64,000 bases of DNA from JAOUFP01 sp963801505 (GCA_963801505.1 CAWDEY010000026.1:129446-193445); one strand, 5' to 3'. Positions 16,450-26,088 are shown, numbered from the stretch's first letter. Translations and numbers: made by a program. Notes: generated by a model not told the origin, from the letters alone.

Positions 16450-17538
16450 ATGAAGAGCTTCAGCAGGCATAAATTATTGATCTTTTCAGTGGTGCTTTCA
16501 TTGACGGTCCATCTCGCCACCCTCGCCGTCCATATCCCGGCGTTTCCGTTTCCAGTTTCTGATCAGGTATTTACGGCGAGACTCTACAGCGCCCGGGCCA
16601 CCCAGGTCACTAAACCGGGCCTTCCCGGGCCGGCAGCACCTTCAGTTCGGGAAAGAATCGAACAAAGGAGAGCGAGCGTGGCCTCACCCTCGACAGAAAC
16701 CCCGGTGCCAACAGAAAACGAAACCTTCGCAGAGACAAATTCTCAGCAGGACAAGACAAAAAAAACTGACACCGGCAAAGACAATGCAGCCTCAGAAGAT
16801 ACGGGAATCGCCTCAGTGCATGAAACTACTGTCGATCAACAACCTGTCGCGTCCTCCGGGGTCCGCAGTAACATCAGTGAGAGGTTGAACTTCGACATCT
16901 ACTGGATGGGGGTTTTTGTGGGGAGGGCTCAGCTTGAAGCAGTCCCTGACGGCAAGACATTGACGATACGGTCGGAGACCCATTCAGCTGCGCTCATCTC
17001 GGCGTTCTACAAGGTCGAAGATTACGTTGAAAGCCGGATCGTTGACGGCAGGGCCTCGACCTTCAAGATCAAGCAAAGAGAGGGGAAATATAAGAGCAAT
17101 AAAGAAGTGGTCTTTGACTCAGATAACAAAACGGTCACCTATTTCGACCATTTGAAGGATGTAAAAAAACAACATACTATGACTGCGCCTCTGTTGTGGG
17201 ATGTAATCTCGGCTTTTTACTATGTGAGGACCCAGCCCCTTATAGTAGGACAGACGGTCTATCTCAATGTCTTTGACAGCAACAAATTTCTCACTGTCGA
17301 GGTCAATGTCCTCGATAAAGAGAAGGTCACCCTTTCCGACGGACGGGAAGTGGACACCGTAAAGATCAGGCCGGTGCTGAAATCAGACGGTATATTCCAG
17401 AAGAAGGGGGATGTCCTGATATGGCTCACAGACGATGCAAAAAGGACCCCTGTCATGATGGAGACTGAAGTGCCGGTGGGCAAAGTCGTCGCGAAGTTAA
17501 AGGCCTTTGATCAGTCGGATCGCAAAGCGACTGACTGA
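16450..17538 (+). CDS. DUF3108 envelope protein with TonB-like N-terminus
   Basis: About 362 residues. The N-terminus is a membrane anchor (SRHKLLIFSVVLSLTVHLAT), then a long Pro/Ser/Thr/Gln-rich linker at about 50-145 of the kind that spans periplasm, and a C-terminal DUF3108 domain (ERLNFDIYWMGVFVGRAQLE to PVMMETEVPVGKVVAKL). The fold is a lipocalin-like barrel whose function is unknown. The ATG at 16450 follows AAAGGAAA; the longer frame to 16387 adds nothing family-like. Standing alone between the exonuclease and the chrA scar. No enzyme activity assigned. Confidence 0.8.
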   Translation: MKSFSRHKLLIFSVVLSLTVHLATLAVHIPAFPFPVSDQVFTARLYSARATQVTKPGLPGPAAPSVRERIEQRRASVASPSTETPVPTENETFAETNSQQDKTKKTDTGKDNAASEDTGIASVHETTVDQQPVASSGVRSNISERLNFDIYWMGVFVGRAQLEAVPDGKTLTIRSETHSAALISAFYKVEDYVESRIVDGRASTFKIKQREGKYKSNKEVVFDSDNKTVTYFDHLKDVKKQHTMTAPLLWDVISAFYYVRTQPLIVGQTVYLNVFDSNKFLTVEVNVLDKEKVTLSDGREVDTVKIRPVLKSDGIFQKKGDVLIWLTDDAKRTPVMMETEVPVGKVVAKLKAFDQSDRKATD

Positions 17539-17560
17539 GGGGCATGGCCGCCCGAGTCTT

Positions 17561-17677
17561 ATTACACTGGGGACCCTGATGATTTTTCTGGTGGCGCTCG
17601 TTGCACTGATGCGCCTGCGCATTGATGTAGTCTGGATAATTGCCGCAGCAGGGGTTGTCGGGATGTTAATATACTGA
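17561..17677 (+). pseudogene. Remnant of a chromate-transporter (ChrA) C-terminus
   Basis: An open stretch of 38 codons without a start reads ITLGTLMIFLVALVALMRLR followed by IDVVWIIAAAGVVGMLIY and a stop. It matches the last two helices of ChrA-type transporters (helix, short basic loop with R-I/V, then the closing hydrophobic helix). No upstream ChrA sequence remains: the DUF3108 gene ends 22 nt before. A deletion that joined the end of one gene to the tail of another is the simplest account. The identification rests on a short hydrophobic segment. Confidence 0.5.
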
Positions 17678-17870
17678 CAGCGGGACATGACAGGTTGGAC
17701 AGGGAATGCTGACTCATTTGGAAAATCTCCCCCCCGCCTCTCTTTGGCAAAGATCTAGAATGAAAGATCGCATAAAACGTCACGCATAAAACGTCGCCTT
17801 GAAAATAGGTATTTCTTGTGCTATGCTTTAATGTGCTAAAAAGCTAACCCCTGCCTCTAAGGAGAAAAAC

Positions 17871-18566
17871 GTGAAAAGAATTGCCTTGTTGCTGCCTGTA
17901 TTCATAATATTACTGATGAACGTATCATGCACAAAACCGGATTACAAGAAGATTACTGATGACTTCATAAAAGCCTCAACCCCTCTTAAGGACTATGCGA
18001 TCAGGGAGGTTGCAGATACGAGTTCTTCCAAATGGAAGGCCGTCATTGTCTACGTAAAGCGGGACAGGGCAAATATGCCGGTCTTATTCTTTGTATCAAG
18101 CGATGGCAAATCTATTGTGCCAAATTCAATGGTCTTCGTCGACAACAAGCCGATTTTCACAAAAAAACTTGAGCCTGAACTCGGCAAAATAGATTTTAAA
18201 CTCACGGAAAAAGACAGGATCGTTTACAATCCATCTGGCAAGAAAACAGTCATCATGTTTACTGATCCTGATTGCCCTTTTTGTTTAAAGGCCAAGGAGA
18301 AACTCCAGACCTACAATGGAGAATACAGAGTGGTCGTGAAGTATTTCCCTCTGGAACAGATTCATCCCGGAGCAACCAAGAAAGCCATTGCCGAACAGGC
18401 AGAGTGGCTGAAAAAAACCAGAAAGGATATGACAAATGCCGCAGATATCCTCAAGGAAGCCAAAAGAATGGTCGAAGAAGACATAATGGAAGCCCAAAAA
18501 GCCCAGATAGCCGGAGTTCCAACCTATGTAATGGATGACGGCACCTTGAAGCAGGGGCTGTTTTAG
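17871..18566 (+). CDS. Thioredoxin-fold thiol-disulfide lipoprotein (DsbC/DsbG-like)
   Basis: 231 residues. Signal sequence ends near Cys20 (LLMNVSC), suggesting a lipoprotein, though the -3 residue is not the usual Leu. An N-terminal dimerisation-like domain (about 25-115) precedes the thioredoxin fold with the active site CPFC (Cys135/Cys138) in FTDPDCPFCLKAKE and the cis-proline strand GVPTYV. The chain ends soon after that strand (MDDGTLKQGLF), so the last helix is short or missing compared with family members; a premature TAG is possible. Likely a periplasmic disulfide isomerase or reductase. Good AAGGAG ribosome site. Confidence 0.8.
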   Translation: MKRIALLLPVFIILLMNVSCTKPDYKKITDDFIKASTPLKDYAIREVADTSSSKWKAVIVYVKRDRANMPVLFFVSSDGKSIVPNSMVFVDNKPIFTKKLEPELGKIDFKLTEKDRIVYNPSGKKTVIMFTDPDCPFCLKAKEKLQTYNGEYRVVVKYFPLEQIHPGATKKAIAEQAEWLKKTRKDMTNAADILKEAKRMVEEDIMEAQKAQIAGVPTYVMDDGTLKQGLF

Positions 18567-18645
18567 TCGCCTGCTCAAGACTGCTTTGTAAATAATATTC
18601 TCTTCGCGACAGTCAATACACTATTCCCCTTGAAGAGAGGATGCC

Positions 18646-19677
18646 ATGAATCTGCACTTTACCAGAACAAACGGACCTGCTGATGAGGCAATCGACAGCC
18701 TGATTGAGCTGGCAGGTAACGTCCACCACCCCGACCTTGTCCGTGAGATGGTCCTTGCTGCGCTTAAGGCAGGCCAGGAAGATGAACTGCGGGGAGACCT
18801 AAAGTTCATGAACATCACCATGAAAGAGATGCGCTTTACCTCAAAGATATTCAGCCCATACAGGCACAAGCGGAAGGTCACAGTCTTCGGGTCCGCAAGG
18901 ACAGCCCCTGATGAGCCTGTATACCTGATGGCAAAGCTCTTTGGCAAAAAACTCGCTGAGGCAGGATTCATGGTCATCACCGGTGGAGGAGGCGGCATCA
19001 TGCAGGCTGTCAATGAAGGCTCCGGCACAGAAAATTCCTTTGGCGTAAATATCAGGCTTCCTTTTGAACAACATCCCAATTCAACACTTGAGGGCTCGCC
19101 GCGGCTCATCACCTATAAATATTTCTTTAACCGCAAGGTTGCGTTCCTCAAGGAGGCAAGCGCAATAGCTCTTTTCCCCGGAGGGTTCGGCACGCTCGAT
19201 GAGGCGATGGAGACACTCACCCTTATCCAGACCGGCAAGCATGATCTCATACCACTTGTACTCATAGACGAGCCAGAGGGCACCTATTGGGCAAGCTGGA
19301 TGCAATTGCTGCGAGACACCCTTCTGGCGCAGGGTTATATCTCAGCCTCTGATTTCAATTTCATAGAATATGTTCGTTCAGCAGATGCCGCAGTTGAGTG
19401 CATCAGCCATTTTTATCGTCGTTTCCACAGCCAAAGGTACGTTGACAGGCAACTGGTTTTCAGACTCACATCATCCATAAGCCAGCGGGCTGTTGAGCAA
19501 TGCAATGAGCTTTTCCATGAAATACTTGCGCCAGAGGGCAGTATTTACCTCTCCGGACCTCTGCCTTCAGAAGAGGACGAGCCGGAGTTAGCAGACCTTC
19601 CCCGGCTTATCATCGATTTCAACCGCAAGGACTTCGGGAAACTCAGGGCGCTCATAGACTTCATAAACAATTACTGA
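18646..19677 (+). CDS. LOG-family Rossmann protein (TIGR00730-like, extended)
   Basis: 343 residues. The central domain carries the LOG signature: VFGSARTAPDEPVYLMA, then GGGGGIMQAVNEGS, and PGGFGTLDEAMETLTLIQTG. This motif set identifies phosphoribohydrolases that release cytokinin-like bases from nucleotide monophosphates; many carry the old label lysine decarboxylase, which is not supported. Extra N-terminal (about 1-75) and C-terminal (about 260-343) segments mark the longer bacterial subgroup. Ribosome site GAAGAGAGGATGCC precedes the ATG. Stand-alone gene. Confidence 0.88.
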   Translation: MNLHFTRTNGPADEAIDSLIELAGNVHHPDLVREMVLAALKAGQEDELRGDLKFMNITMKEMRFTSKIFSPYRHKRKVTVFGSARTAPDEPVYLMAKLFGKKLAEAGFMVITGGGGGIMQAVNEGSGTENSFGVNIRLPFEQHPNSTLEGSPRLITYKYFFNRKVAFLKEASAIALFPGGFGTLDEAMETLTLIQTGKHDLIPLVLIDEPEGTYWASWMQLLRDTLLAQGYISASDFNFIEYVRSADAAVECISHFYRRFHSQRYVDRQLVFRLTSSISQRAVEQCNELFHEILAPEGSIYLSGPLPSEEDEPELADLPRLIIDFNRKDFGKLRALIDFINNY

Positions 19678-19734
19678 CCCCTGTCCTGACCAACACTCTG
19701 GCATTTATGCATTAACCGTGGACGCTTCCACTCT

Positions 19735-20718
19735 TTACTTTTGAATATGCAACCGCTTTTCCCATTGCCATGCAGTCCTGATAATATACTCAAGATCATC
19801 GCAGGCAGGTCTCCAGCCTAGTTCGCTTCTTATCCGCGACGAATCAGCGATCAGCGAAGGGGGGTCTCCTGCCCTCCTGGCCGTCTCATTGACCTTGAAA
19901 TCAACACCGGTCACCTGCCTGACCTTTTCCACAACTTCCCGCACAGAATAGCCGTGTCCATAGCCGCAATTAAAGACCCTGCTTTTGTTTCCTTTCAATA
20001 GATAATCAAGTGCCAGCATATGTGCGTCAACGAGATCATCCACATGTATATAGTCACGTATACATGTGCCGTCAGGGGTGTCATAGTCCGTACCGAATAT
20101 ATTCAGTTCTTCTCTCAAGCCAAGAGCTGTTCTGAGGGACAAGGTAATCAGATGCGTCGCCTCTTTGTATCTCTGCCCTATCCTGGAAAGAGGGTCGGCT
20201 CCTGCGACATTAAAATACCTCAAGGCGACATACCGCAGGTTTGACGAAAGACTTACGTCCCTGAGCGCCTGCTCAACCATTAGTTTGGAGGCCCCATAGG
20301 GGTTTATAGGAAGCAATAATGTATCCTCTGAGGCAGGTACTTTCTCAGGTATTCCATACACCGCAGCAGTAGAGGAAAAGATGAATTTATTGACATTGTA
20401 TCTGGTACACGTTTCTATAAGGTTCAGAGCGTTCGCAAAATTGTTCCGATAATACTTGATAGGATTTCTCACTGATTCGTCCACGACAATATGGGCCGCG
20501 AAATGCATCACAGCGTCGAACCTCTCTGTGCTGAATAGTGCATCAAGCGCCTGCGCATCCGCAAGTTCGCCGACAACGAGTCTGCCGTAGAGGAGGGAAT
20601 CTTTATTCCCTGTTGAGAGGTTGTCATACACAACGATATCGTAATCCCCCTTTTCACCGAGTGTCCTGACCATATGGCTTCCTATATAACCTGCGCCGCC
20701 TGTGACAAGTATCTTCAT
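19735..20718 (-). CDS. galE: UDP-glucose 4-epimerase
   Basis: A 327-residue short-chain dehydrogenase/reductase of the extended class. NAD loop TGGAGYIGSHMVRTL, catalytic Ser in FSSTAAVYG, Tyr/Lys in NPYGASKLMVEQ, RYFNVAGAD and the C-terminal RAGDPPSLIADSSRIRSELG match GalE. It interconverts UDP-glucose and UDP-galactose (perhaps UDP-GlcNAc/GalNAc) for surface polysaccharide. ATG at 20718; divergent from the Fe-S gene at 21023 across a 304-bp gap. Confidence 0.94.
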   Translation of the reverse strand: MKILVTGGAGYIGSHMVRTLGEKGDYDIVVYDNLSTGNKDSLLYGRLVVGELADAQALDALFSTERFDAVMHFAAHIVVDESVRNPIKYYRNNFANALNLIETCTRYNVNKFIFSSTAAVYGIPEKVPASEDTLLLPINPYGASKLMVEQALRDVSLSSNLRYVALRYFNVAGADPLSRIGQRYKEATHLITLSLRTALGLREELNIFGTDYDTPDGTCIRDYIHVDDLVDAHMLALDYLLKGNKSRVFNCGYGHGYSVREVVEKVRQVTGVDFKVNETARRAGDPPSLIADSSRIRSELGWRPACDDLEYIIRTAWQWEKRLHIQK

Positions 20719-21022
20719 CTGTTGCTTCTCCCAAAGATTATTTTATTCATATCAGACATAAAATCGGCCCATTACTGTAAGGCTGAACATGTCAAAATAC
20801 TTTACCATGATTTCTCAGCCTTTGCCATAGGGCCGGCACTTTTTAAACAGAACTCATTTCCCATCACCTCATAACATGTGGTTGAGGCAAAATTTTGCAA
20901 CAACTTTTTGCACTGAATTGATTGCAAAAAGTATTTTAACATTTTCAGCCTGGCCCAAAAATTTGATTTTTAGGTGAGTTTTTTCTTATTCTAAAAGTAA
21001 GTAAATTTTTTGGAGGTTTAAC
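20719..21022. other. Divergent intergenic region between galE and the A-type Fe-S gene
   Basis: No gene is visible in 304 bp. It is AT-rich, with an imperfect inverted pair TTGCAACAACTTTTTGC and GCAAAAAGTATTTT near 20900-20940. A GGAGG ribosome site stands 9 nt before ATG 21023. Promoters for both flanking genes must lie here, but no convincing -35/-10 pair was seen. A weak sigma-54-like TGGCCC...TTTGA was judged insufficient. Confidence 0.5.
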
Positions 21023-21352
21023 ATGTTGAAAATATCTGATATCGCCGCGGAAAAGGCGAAAGAGATACTCAAGGCAGAAGGAAAGGAAGGCTGGGGCCTG
21101 AGAGTATTCATTCACGGATCAGGCTGTTGCGGCCCAAGCTATGGCATGGACCTGGATGAGAACGCGTCCGAAGGTGACGAGATAATTGAGAAAAACGGAC
21201 TTAAAGTCTTCGTGGACAAAGATGCTTCTTCAAGTCTGAGCAGCAAGGAAATTGATTTTATCAAGAACGAACAGGGCGAAGGCTTTGTTATTAACGGCGG
21301 TGAGCAGCCTTCAGGTTCATCATGCGGTTCAGGCTGCAGTTCCTGCGGATAA
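21023..21352 (+). CDS. HesB/IscA-family iron-sulfur accessory protein with Cys-rich tail
   Basis: 109 residues. The A-type fold starts LKISDIAAEKAKEILKAEG, with the first cysteines in HGSGCCGPSYGM and a strand FVDKDASSSLSSKEIDF. The canonical C-terminal CGC pair is replaced by a glycine/serine/cysteine tail, CGSGCSSCG, as in a subgroup of HesB-like proteins in anaerobes. It probably binds an Fe-S cluster or iron, but carrier function is inferred. The ribosome site TTGGAGG is strong. hemB begins 14 nt after the stop and is likely cotranscribed. Confidence 0.85.
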   Translation: MLKISDIAAEKAKEILKAEGKEGWGLRVFIHGSGCCGPSYGMDLDENASEGDEIIEKNGLKVFVDKDASSSLSSKEIDFIKNEQGEGFVINGGEQPSGSSCGSGCSSCG

Positions 21353-21365
21353 TAACAATCTGATC

Positions 21366-22337
21366 ATGTTTCCTTATCAAAGACCAAGGCGACTGAGAAA
21401 TGGCGAAACTATCAGGAGGATGGTGAGGGAAACCTCACTTTCCCCTGATAATTTTATTTACCCCCTGTTTGTGACCTTTGGGAAAAACATCCGCAACGAG
21501 ATAAAATCAATGCCCGGATGTTTTCAGGAATCAGTCGACATGATAGTCAGGCATGCAAAAGAGGTCTGGGCACTCGGCATTCCAGCAGTAATACTCTTTG
21601 GCATCCCGGAGCACAAAGACGAGATCGGCTCGGGGGCCTATGATCCCCATGGCGTTGTACAAAAGGCGATCAGTGCCATCAAAAACAAGATACCTCAGCT
21701 TTATGTGATCACTGATGTATGCATGTGCGAATACACAAGCCACGGTCACTGCGGGATAATCGAAAACGGGGACGTCAAGAATGATCCCACCCTCGACCTG
21801 CTCGCGAAAGAGGCAGTCTCCCACGCCAGGGCAGGCGCTGATATGGTTGCACCTTCTGATATGATGGACGGCAGGGTCGAGTCTATCAGGATCGCCCTTG
21901 ATGAAGAAGGATATTCTGAAATACCCATCATGAGTTATGCGGCAAAATACGCGTCGGCGTTTTACGGCCCTTTCAGGGACGCTGCAGAATCAGTACCCCA
22001 GTTTGGCGACAGGCGCTCTTATCAGATGGACCCGGCAAACAGAAGAGAGGCCCTTAAAGAGGTCGCCCTGGACATCGAAGAAGGTGCGGACATTGTTATG
22101 GTAAAGCCTGCTATGACCTATCTCGACATCATTTCCGATATCAAAGAAAACTTTGACCTACCTGTTGCTGCTTATAATGTAAGCGGCGAGTATTCTGCTA
22201 TTAAGGCTGCTGGAAAACTCGGCTGGATAGACGAAGAACGTGCGATGATGGAAGTGTTGACTTCAATAAAGCGCGCAGGGGCCGATATCATCCTCACTTA
22301 TTTTGCCAAAGAAGCCGCCAAAGTCCTTAACAGATAA
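21366..22337 (+). CDS. hemB: Delta-aminolevulinic acid dehydratase (porphobilinogen synthase)
   Basis: 323 residues. The ATG at 21366 gives MFPYQRPRRLR, the standard HemB start; the longer frame overlaps the preceding gene and is rejected. Schiff-base lysines are in SYAAKYASAFYGPFRDA and MVKPAMTYLDII. The metal site DVCMCEYTSHGHCG has the cysteines of the zinc-dependent class, and GDRRSYQMDPANRREAL follows. It joins two 5-aminolevulinates to porphobilinogen for heme, needed here for the multiheme cytochrome and respiration. No strong Shine-Dalgarno is seen; coupling to the upstream gene is likely. Confidence 0.95.
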   Translation: MFPYQRPRRLRNGETIRRMVRETSLSPDNFIYPLFVTFGKNIRNEIKSMPGCFQESVDMIVRHAKEVWALGIPAVILFGIPEHKDEIGSGAYDPHGVVQKAISAIKNKIPQLYVITDVCMCEYTSHGHCGIIENGDVKNDPTLDLLAKEAVSHARAGADMVAPSDMMDGRVESIRIALDEEGYSEIPIMSYAAKYASAFYGPFRDAAESVPQFGDRRSYQMDPANRREALKEVALDIEEGADIVMVKPAMTYLDIISDIKENFDLPVAAYNVSGEYSAIKAAGKLGWIDEERAMMEVLTSIKRAGADIILTYFAKEAAKVLNR

Positions 22338-22599
22338 ACTGTCGTCCCTGATCGTCACCTTTAACTTTCCTGTATGAATTTTGTGAACAGCTTCATTTGC
22401 TCTTATCAAGAAATACTATTTTGTTGAAAAGCTCCCTGTGGTGGCCCGGATGCATGAGCAGAGTGCCCCTGCACTGCCTGATGCGCCGGGTATCGGCAGA
22501 TTCTTTTTTTTCCGACTAATACAAATTATAGTATCCCCCCAATAAATAGTGTATTTTATAAGAAAGCATCGAGATAACCAAATGCAGGGGGAATGTTTT

Positions 22600-23838
22600 A
22601 TGAACGAAAAAAAAAGCAGCGGCAGAATAATGATAATCGGGGCTGGAGGCGTTGCAACTGTTGCAGCGCACAAATGCGCCCAGGTCCCTGAAGTCTTTAA
22701 AGAGATAATGGTAGCAAGCAGGACGCTTTCTAAATGCGAGACTATCAGCGCTGATATCAAAAAGAGATACGGCAGGGACATTCAAATAGCACGGGTGGAT
22801 GCCGATAATGTTCCGGAACTTGCCGGGCTGATAAGGAAATTTCAGCCGGATGTCCTCCTTAACCTTGCCCTTCCTTATCAGGACCTGCATATTATGGACG
22901 CCTGCCTTGAAACAGGAGTGCATTACATAGACACTGCCAACTATGAACCACTGGATGTAGCTCACTTTGAATACAGCTGGCAGTGGAAATATCAGGAGAG
23001 GTTCCGGCAGAAGGGAATAATGGCAGTGCTTGGTTCAGGGTTCGATCCAGGGGTAACGAATGTATTTGCGGCCTATGCGCAGAAACATCTCTTTGATGAG
23101 ATCAGTTACCTGGACATACTGGACTGCAATGCAGGAAGCCACGGTCATGCTTTTGCTACGAATTTCAATCCCGAGATAAACATCCGGGAATTGACTCAGG
23201 TCGTTCGGCACTGGCAAGATGGGAAATGGGTCGAAACGCCAGCGATAATCGAAAATGGCAGCGTGCATTTCAGTTTTGATTATCCGGTGGCTGGCGCAAA
23301 GGAAAGCTACCTGCTCTATCACGAAGAGCTTGAATCATTAACGCTGAACATAAAAGGGCTCAAGAGGGCCAGATTCTGGATGACCTTCTCTGAGAACTAT
23401 CTGAACCACCTCAGAGTGCTCATGAATGTTGGAATGACGAGGATAGATGAGGTCGAGTACGAGGGACAGAAGATCGTGCCAATAAAGTTTTTAAAGGCCC
23501 TGCTTCCTGAACCCGCATCCCTCGGCGCGAACTACTCAGGGAAAACCGTTATCGGCAACATCATGACCGGGAAAAAGGATGGAAAGACGATAACCAGATA
23601 TATCTACAATGTCTGCGACCATGAAGAGGCGTTTAAGGAAACAGGTACTCAGGCGATTGCCTACACTACAGGAGTACCTGCAATGATCGGCGCGATGATG
23701 GTTCTTACCGGTGTCTGGCAAGGCTCCGGAGTCTATAACATGGAACAGTTAGACCCGGACAGGTTCATGGAGGCGCTCAATAATTACGGCCTTCCATGGC
23801 AGATAGTCGAACACCCGGCGCTTTCTGATAAGGTTTAA
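22600..23838 (+). CDS. Carboxy(nor)spermidine dehydrogenase, saccharopine dehydrogenase family
   Basis: 412 residues. Rossmann start IMIIGAGGVATVAAHKCAQV, then NLALPYQDLHIMDACLETG, and GFDPGVTNVFAAYAQKH, the signature of the carboxyspermidine branch of the LYS9-like family. It condenses putrescine (or diaminopropane) with aspartate semialdehyde using NADPH. The ATG at 22600 follows CAGGGGGA at 7 nt; the upstream in-frame codons add no domain. It is followed after 9 nt by nspC, the next enzyme. An upstream TTTGTG...TATAG-type promoter could not be fixed. Confidence 0.92.
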   Translation: MNEKKSSGRIMIIGAGGVATVAAHKCAQVPEVFKEIMVASRTLSKCETISADIKKRYGRDIQIARVDADNVPELAGLIRKFQPDVLLNLALPYQDLHIMDACLETGVHYIDTANYEPLDVAHFEYSWQWKYQERFRQKGIMAVLGSGFDPGVTNVFAAYAQKHLFDEISYLDILDCNAGSHGHAFATNFNPEINIRELTQVVRHWQDGKWVETPAIIENGSVHFSFDYPVAGAKESYLLYHEELESLTLNIKGLKRARFWMTFSENYLNHLRVLMNVGMTRIDEVEYEGQKIVPIKFLKALLPEPASLGANYSGKTVIGNIMTGKKDGKTITRYIYNVCDHEEAFKETGTQAIAYTTGVPAMIGAMMVLTGVWQGSGVYNMEQLDPDRFMEALNNYGLPWQIVEHPALSDKV

Positions 23839-23847
23839 TGTCTGCTA

Positions 23848-25014
23848 ATGGACCCTGACAAACTTAACAGATTCCTCAAGATTGCCAAAGGCTCAATAGA
23901 GACGCCGGTTTATCTCCTCGACGAAAGCCTTATCGAAGAAAACATGAAGGTCCTGAGATATGTGAAAGACCGGACAGGCTGCAAGATATTCCATGCCCTG
24001 AAGGCTTACGCTTCCTTTGCAACATTCCCGACAATGAGGAGGTATCTCGACGGAGTTTGTGCCAGCGGCCTCAATGAAGCCAGACTTGGCCGCGAGGAAT
24101 TCGGGAAGGAAGTGCATACGTTCAGCGCGGCCTACAAAGAAGAAGAAATAAATGCCATCTTAAAATATTCGGACTCAATTATATTCAATTCGTTTTATCA
24201 ATTTCAGAAGTATTCGCAGCCAGCCAAGAAAGCCGGCGTTGAGATAGGACTGAGGGTCAATCCGGGTCACTGTGAAGTTCAGACGGACATATATAATCCC
24301 TGCGCGCCGTATTCAAGGTTGGGGATAGTGCACGTTATATTCAGCAGGGAATTCCCAAAATACAGGGGCTTGGTGGATGGTCTGCACTTTCATGCGCTGT
24401 GCCAGCAGGATTCAGATGTGCTCGAAAGGACGCTCAGGTCATTTGAGAGGCTTTATGGTAAATATATCAAAGGTCTGAAATGGGTAAATTTCGGAGGCGG
24501 GCACCATATTACGCGAGATGATTACGACCTTGAACTTCTCATCAGACTTATCAATGTATTCAAAGAGAAATATGGTGTCCAGATATATTTGGAGCCGGGT
24601 GAGGCAAGCGTTTACAATGCCGGTGTATTGATATCTTCTGTCCTGGATATTGTGGAAAACAAGGCTGAGATAGCTATCATGGATACTTCTGCAGAGACCC
24701 ATATGCCGGATGTGTTGCTTATGCCTTACAGGCCGCACATACTTGGGTCAGGGAAAAGGAATGAAAAGAAATATAGATATCGGCTTGCCGGCCCTAGTTG
24801 TCTTGCAGGGGATGTGATAGGAGATTATTCTTTTGACAGACCTCTCAAAAGAGGGGACAAGCTGATTTTTACGGACATGGCGCTATACAGCATTGTCAAG
24901 AACACCACCTTCAACGGAATCAATCCGCCGGACATCGCGGTAAGGAGAAATAGAGGAAAGATAGAGGTGGTAAGAAGGTTCGGGTACAAGGATTACAGGG
25001 ACAGACAGTCGTGA
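23848..25014 (+). CDS. nspC: Carboxy(nor)spermidine decarboxylase
   Basis: A 388-residue fold-III PLP decarboxylase. PLP lysine is Lys52 in FHALKAYASFATF; GLRVNPGH, HFHALCQQD, NFGGGHHI and LEPGEASVYNAG bind the cofactor and substrate. NspC-type DTSAETHMPDVL and AGPSCLAGDVIGDY separate it from diaminopimelate decarboxylase. It makes spermidine (or norspermidine) from the product of the preceding enzyme. With pdaD and speB converging from the right, the locus encodes a complete arginine-to-spermidine route without S-adenosylmethionine decarboxylase. Confidence 0.94.
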   Translation: MDPDKLNRFLKIAKGSIETPVYLLDESLIEENMKVLRYVKDRTGCKIFHALKAYASFATFPTMRRYLDGVCASGLNEARLGREEFGKEVHTFSAAYKEEEINAILKYSDSIIFNSFYQFQKYSQPAKKAGVEIGLRVNPGHCEVQTDIYNPCAPYSRLGIVHVIFSREFPKYRGLVDGLHFHALCQQDSDVLERTLRSFERLYGKYIKGLKWVNFGGGHHITRDDYDLELLIRLINVFKEKYGVQIYLEPGEASVYNAGVLISSVLDIVENKAEIAIMDTSAETHMPDVLLMPYRPHILGSGKRNEKKYRYRLAGPSCLAGDVIGDYSFDRPLKRGDKLIFTDMALYSIVKNTTFNGINPPDIAVRRNRGKIEVVRRFGYKDYRDRQS

Positions 25015-25220
25015 TAAGACTATCTAGTGGACCTTATCGTTGCATAAACCGCCCGCAGGAAGCCGAGAAAAAGGTCTTGCAAGGGCGACAGGAGCCAATA
25101 TGTTGCAGCTATATGTAAATCTCACGAACAGTGAATTCCTCCCTCCGCTTGGCTGGCCACGGCAGGGTTTTCTAAGTTGTCGCAGGCAAGCCCTTTTTCT
25201 CCACTCCCTACATGCTGTCC

Positions 25221-26087
25221 TTATTTTTTTGCAACTGTAAGGTGAATATAGCTTAAAAGTGTATATATAAGTTTTGCAGCAAGAAAGTCAGGGGCTTTAT
25301 TATTGCTTGGACAAAGTTCGACAACATCAAAGCCGACGATCCGTTTTGACTCTGCTACAGAAGAGAGAAGCTTCAGGACTTGATACCAGCCAAGACCGCC
25401 CGGCTCAGGTGTCCCTGTTGAGGGCATGATGCCAGGATCAAAGACATCGAGATCAATGGTTATATAGACGCTGCCGGTCAACTGGCGGACAGCATCCTTT
25501 ATCCATCTTTGCGAATCATGTATATCATGCGCAAAAAACATCTTTTTTTTATCAAGGTTGGGCCGCTCCGAAGAATCCATGCTGCGGATTCCGACAGAGA
25601 CTATGTTCTTTGTGTATTCACGAGCTCGCGCCATGACGCAGGCGTGATTGTAAGGGCTGCCCTCATATGATTCGCGCGAGTCAGCATGGGCATCAAGGTG
25701 CAGTATGCTTAAGTTCTTATAGTGCTCCGCATATGCCTTGATGGCCCCAATGGAAACCGAGTGCTCGCCGCCAAGGGTTACGACAAATTTATTGTCTTTG
25801 AGATAACGGGAAACTTCCAAATCTGTTTTCTTAATTAAGATGGCGGAGGTGGAAGCGCGAAGCTCGGGAGCTGTGAATATCCCGGCCTTAAAGACCTCGG
25901 TGCCGGTTTCTATATCGTAGAGTTCAAGATACTTTGATGCCTCGATTATTGCCGCAGGGCCTTTGTCCGCTCCTTTCATCCATGTGCTGGTTTTGTCGAA
26001 GGGAAGCGGCAGGACAACTACGTTTGCCTGAGAGTAGTCGGTGAGTTCCCCTGTCAATCCGCAGAAATTGGCAGGTGCTTTTGACAT
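25221..26087 (-). CDS. speB: Agmatinase (ureohydrolase family)
   Basis: A 288-residue arginase-fold enzyme: GGEHSVSIGAIKAY, HLDAHADSRESYEG, ITIDLDVFDPGIMP and DVVELCPSNN supply the binuclear manganese ligands. It hydrolyses agmatine to putrescine and urea. The ATG at 26087 (MSKAPANFCGL) is 1 nt after the pdaD stop; the longer frame overlaps pdaD and is rejected. Together they form a two-gene operon converging on nspC. Confidence 0.93.
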   Translation of the reverse strand: MSKAPANFCGLTGELTDYSQANVVVLPLPFDKTSTWMKGADKGPAAIIEASKYLELYDIETGTEVFKAGIFTAPELRASTSAILIKKTDLEVSRYLKDNKFVVTLGGEHSVSIGAIKAYAEHYKNLSILHLDAHADSRESYEGSPYNHACVMARAREYTKNIVSVGIRSMDSSERPNLDKKKMFFAHDIHDSQRWIKDAVRQLTGSVYITIDLDVFDPGIMPSTGTPEPGGLGWYQVLKLLSSVAESKRIVGFDVVELCPSNNKAPDFLAAKLIYTLLSYIHLTVAKK

Positions 26088-26088
26088 C

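Noticed and set aside
20955..20985. Sigma-54-like TGGCCC...TTTGA upstream of the HesB-like gene
   Set aside because: The -12 element lacks the GC pair at the required spacing, so the match is too weak.
22516..22965. 149-codon minus-strand frame over the carboxyspermidine dehydrogenase start
   Set aside because: No ribosome site or family likeness; shadow of the plus-strand enzyme.
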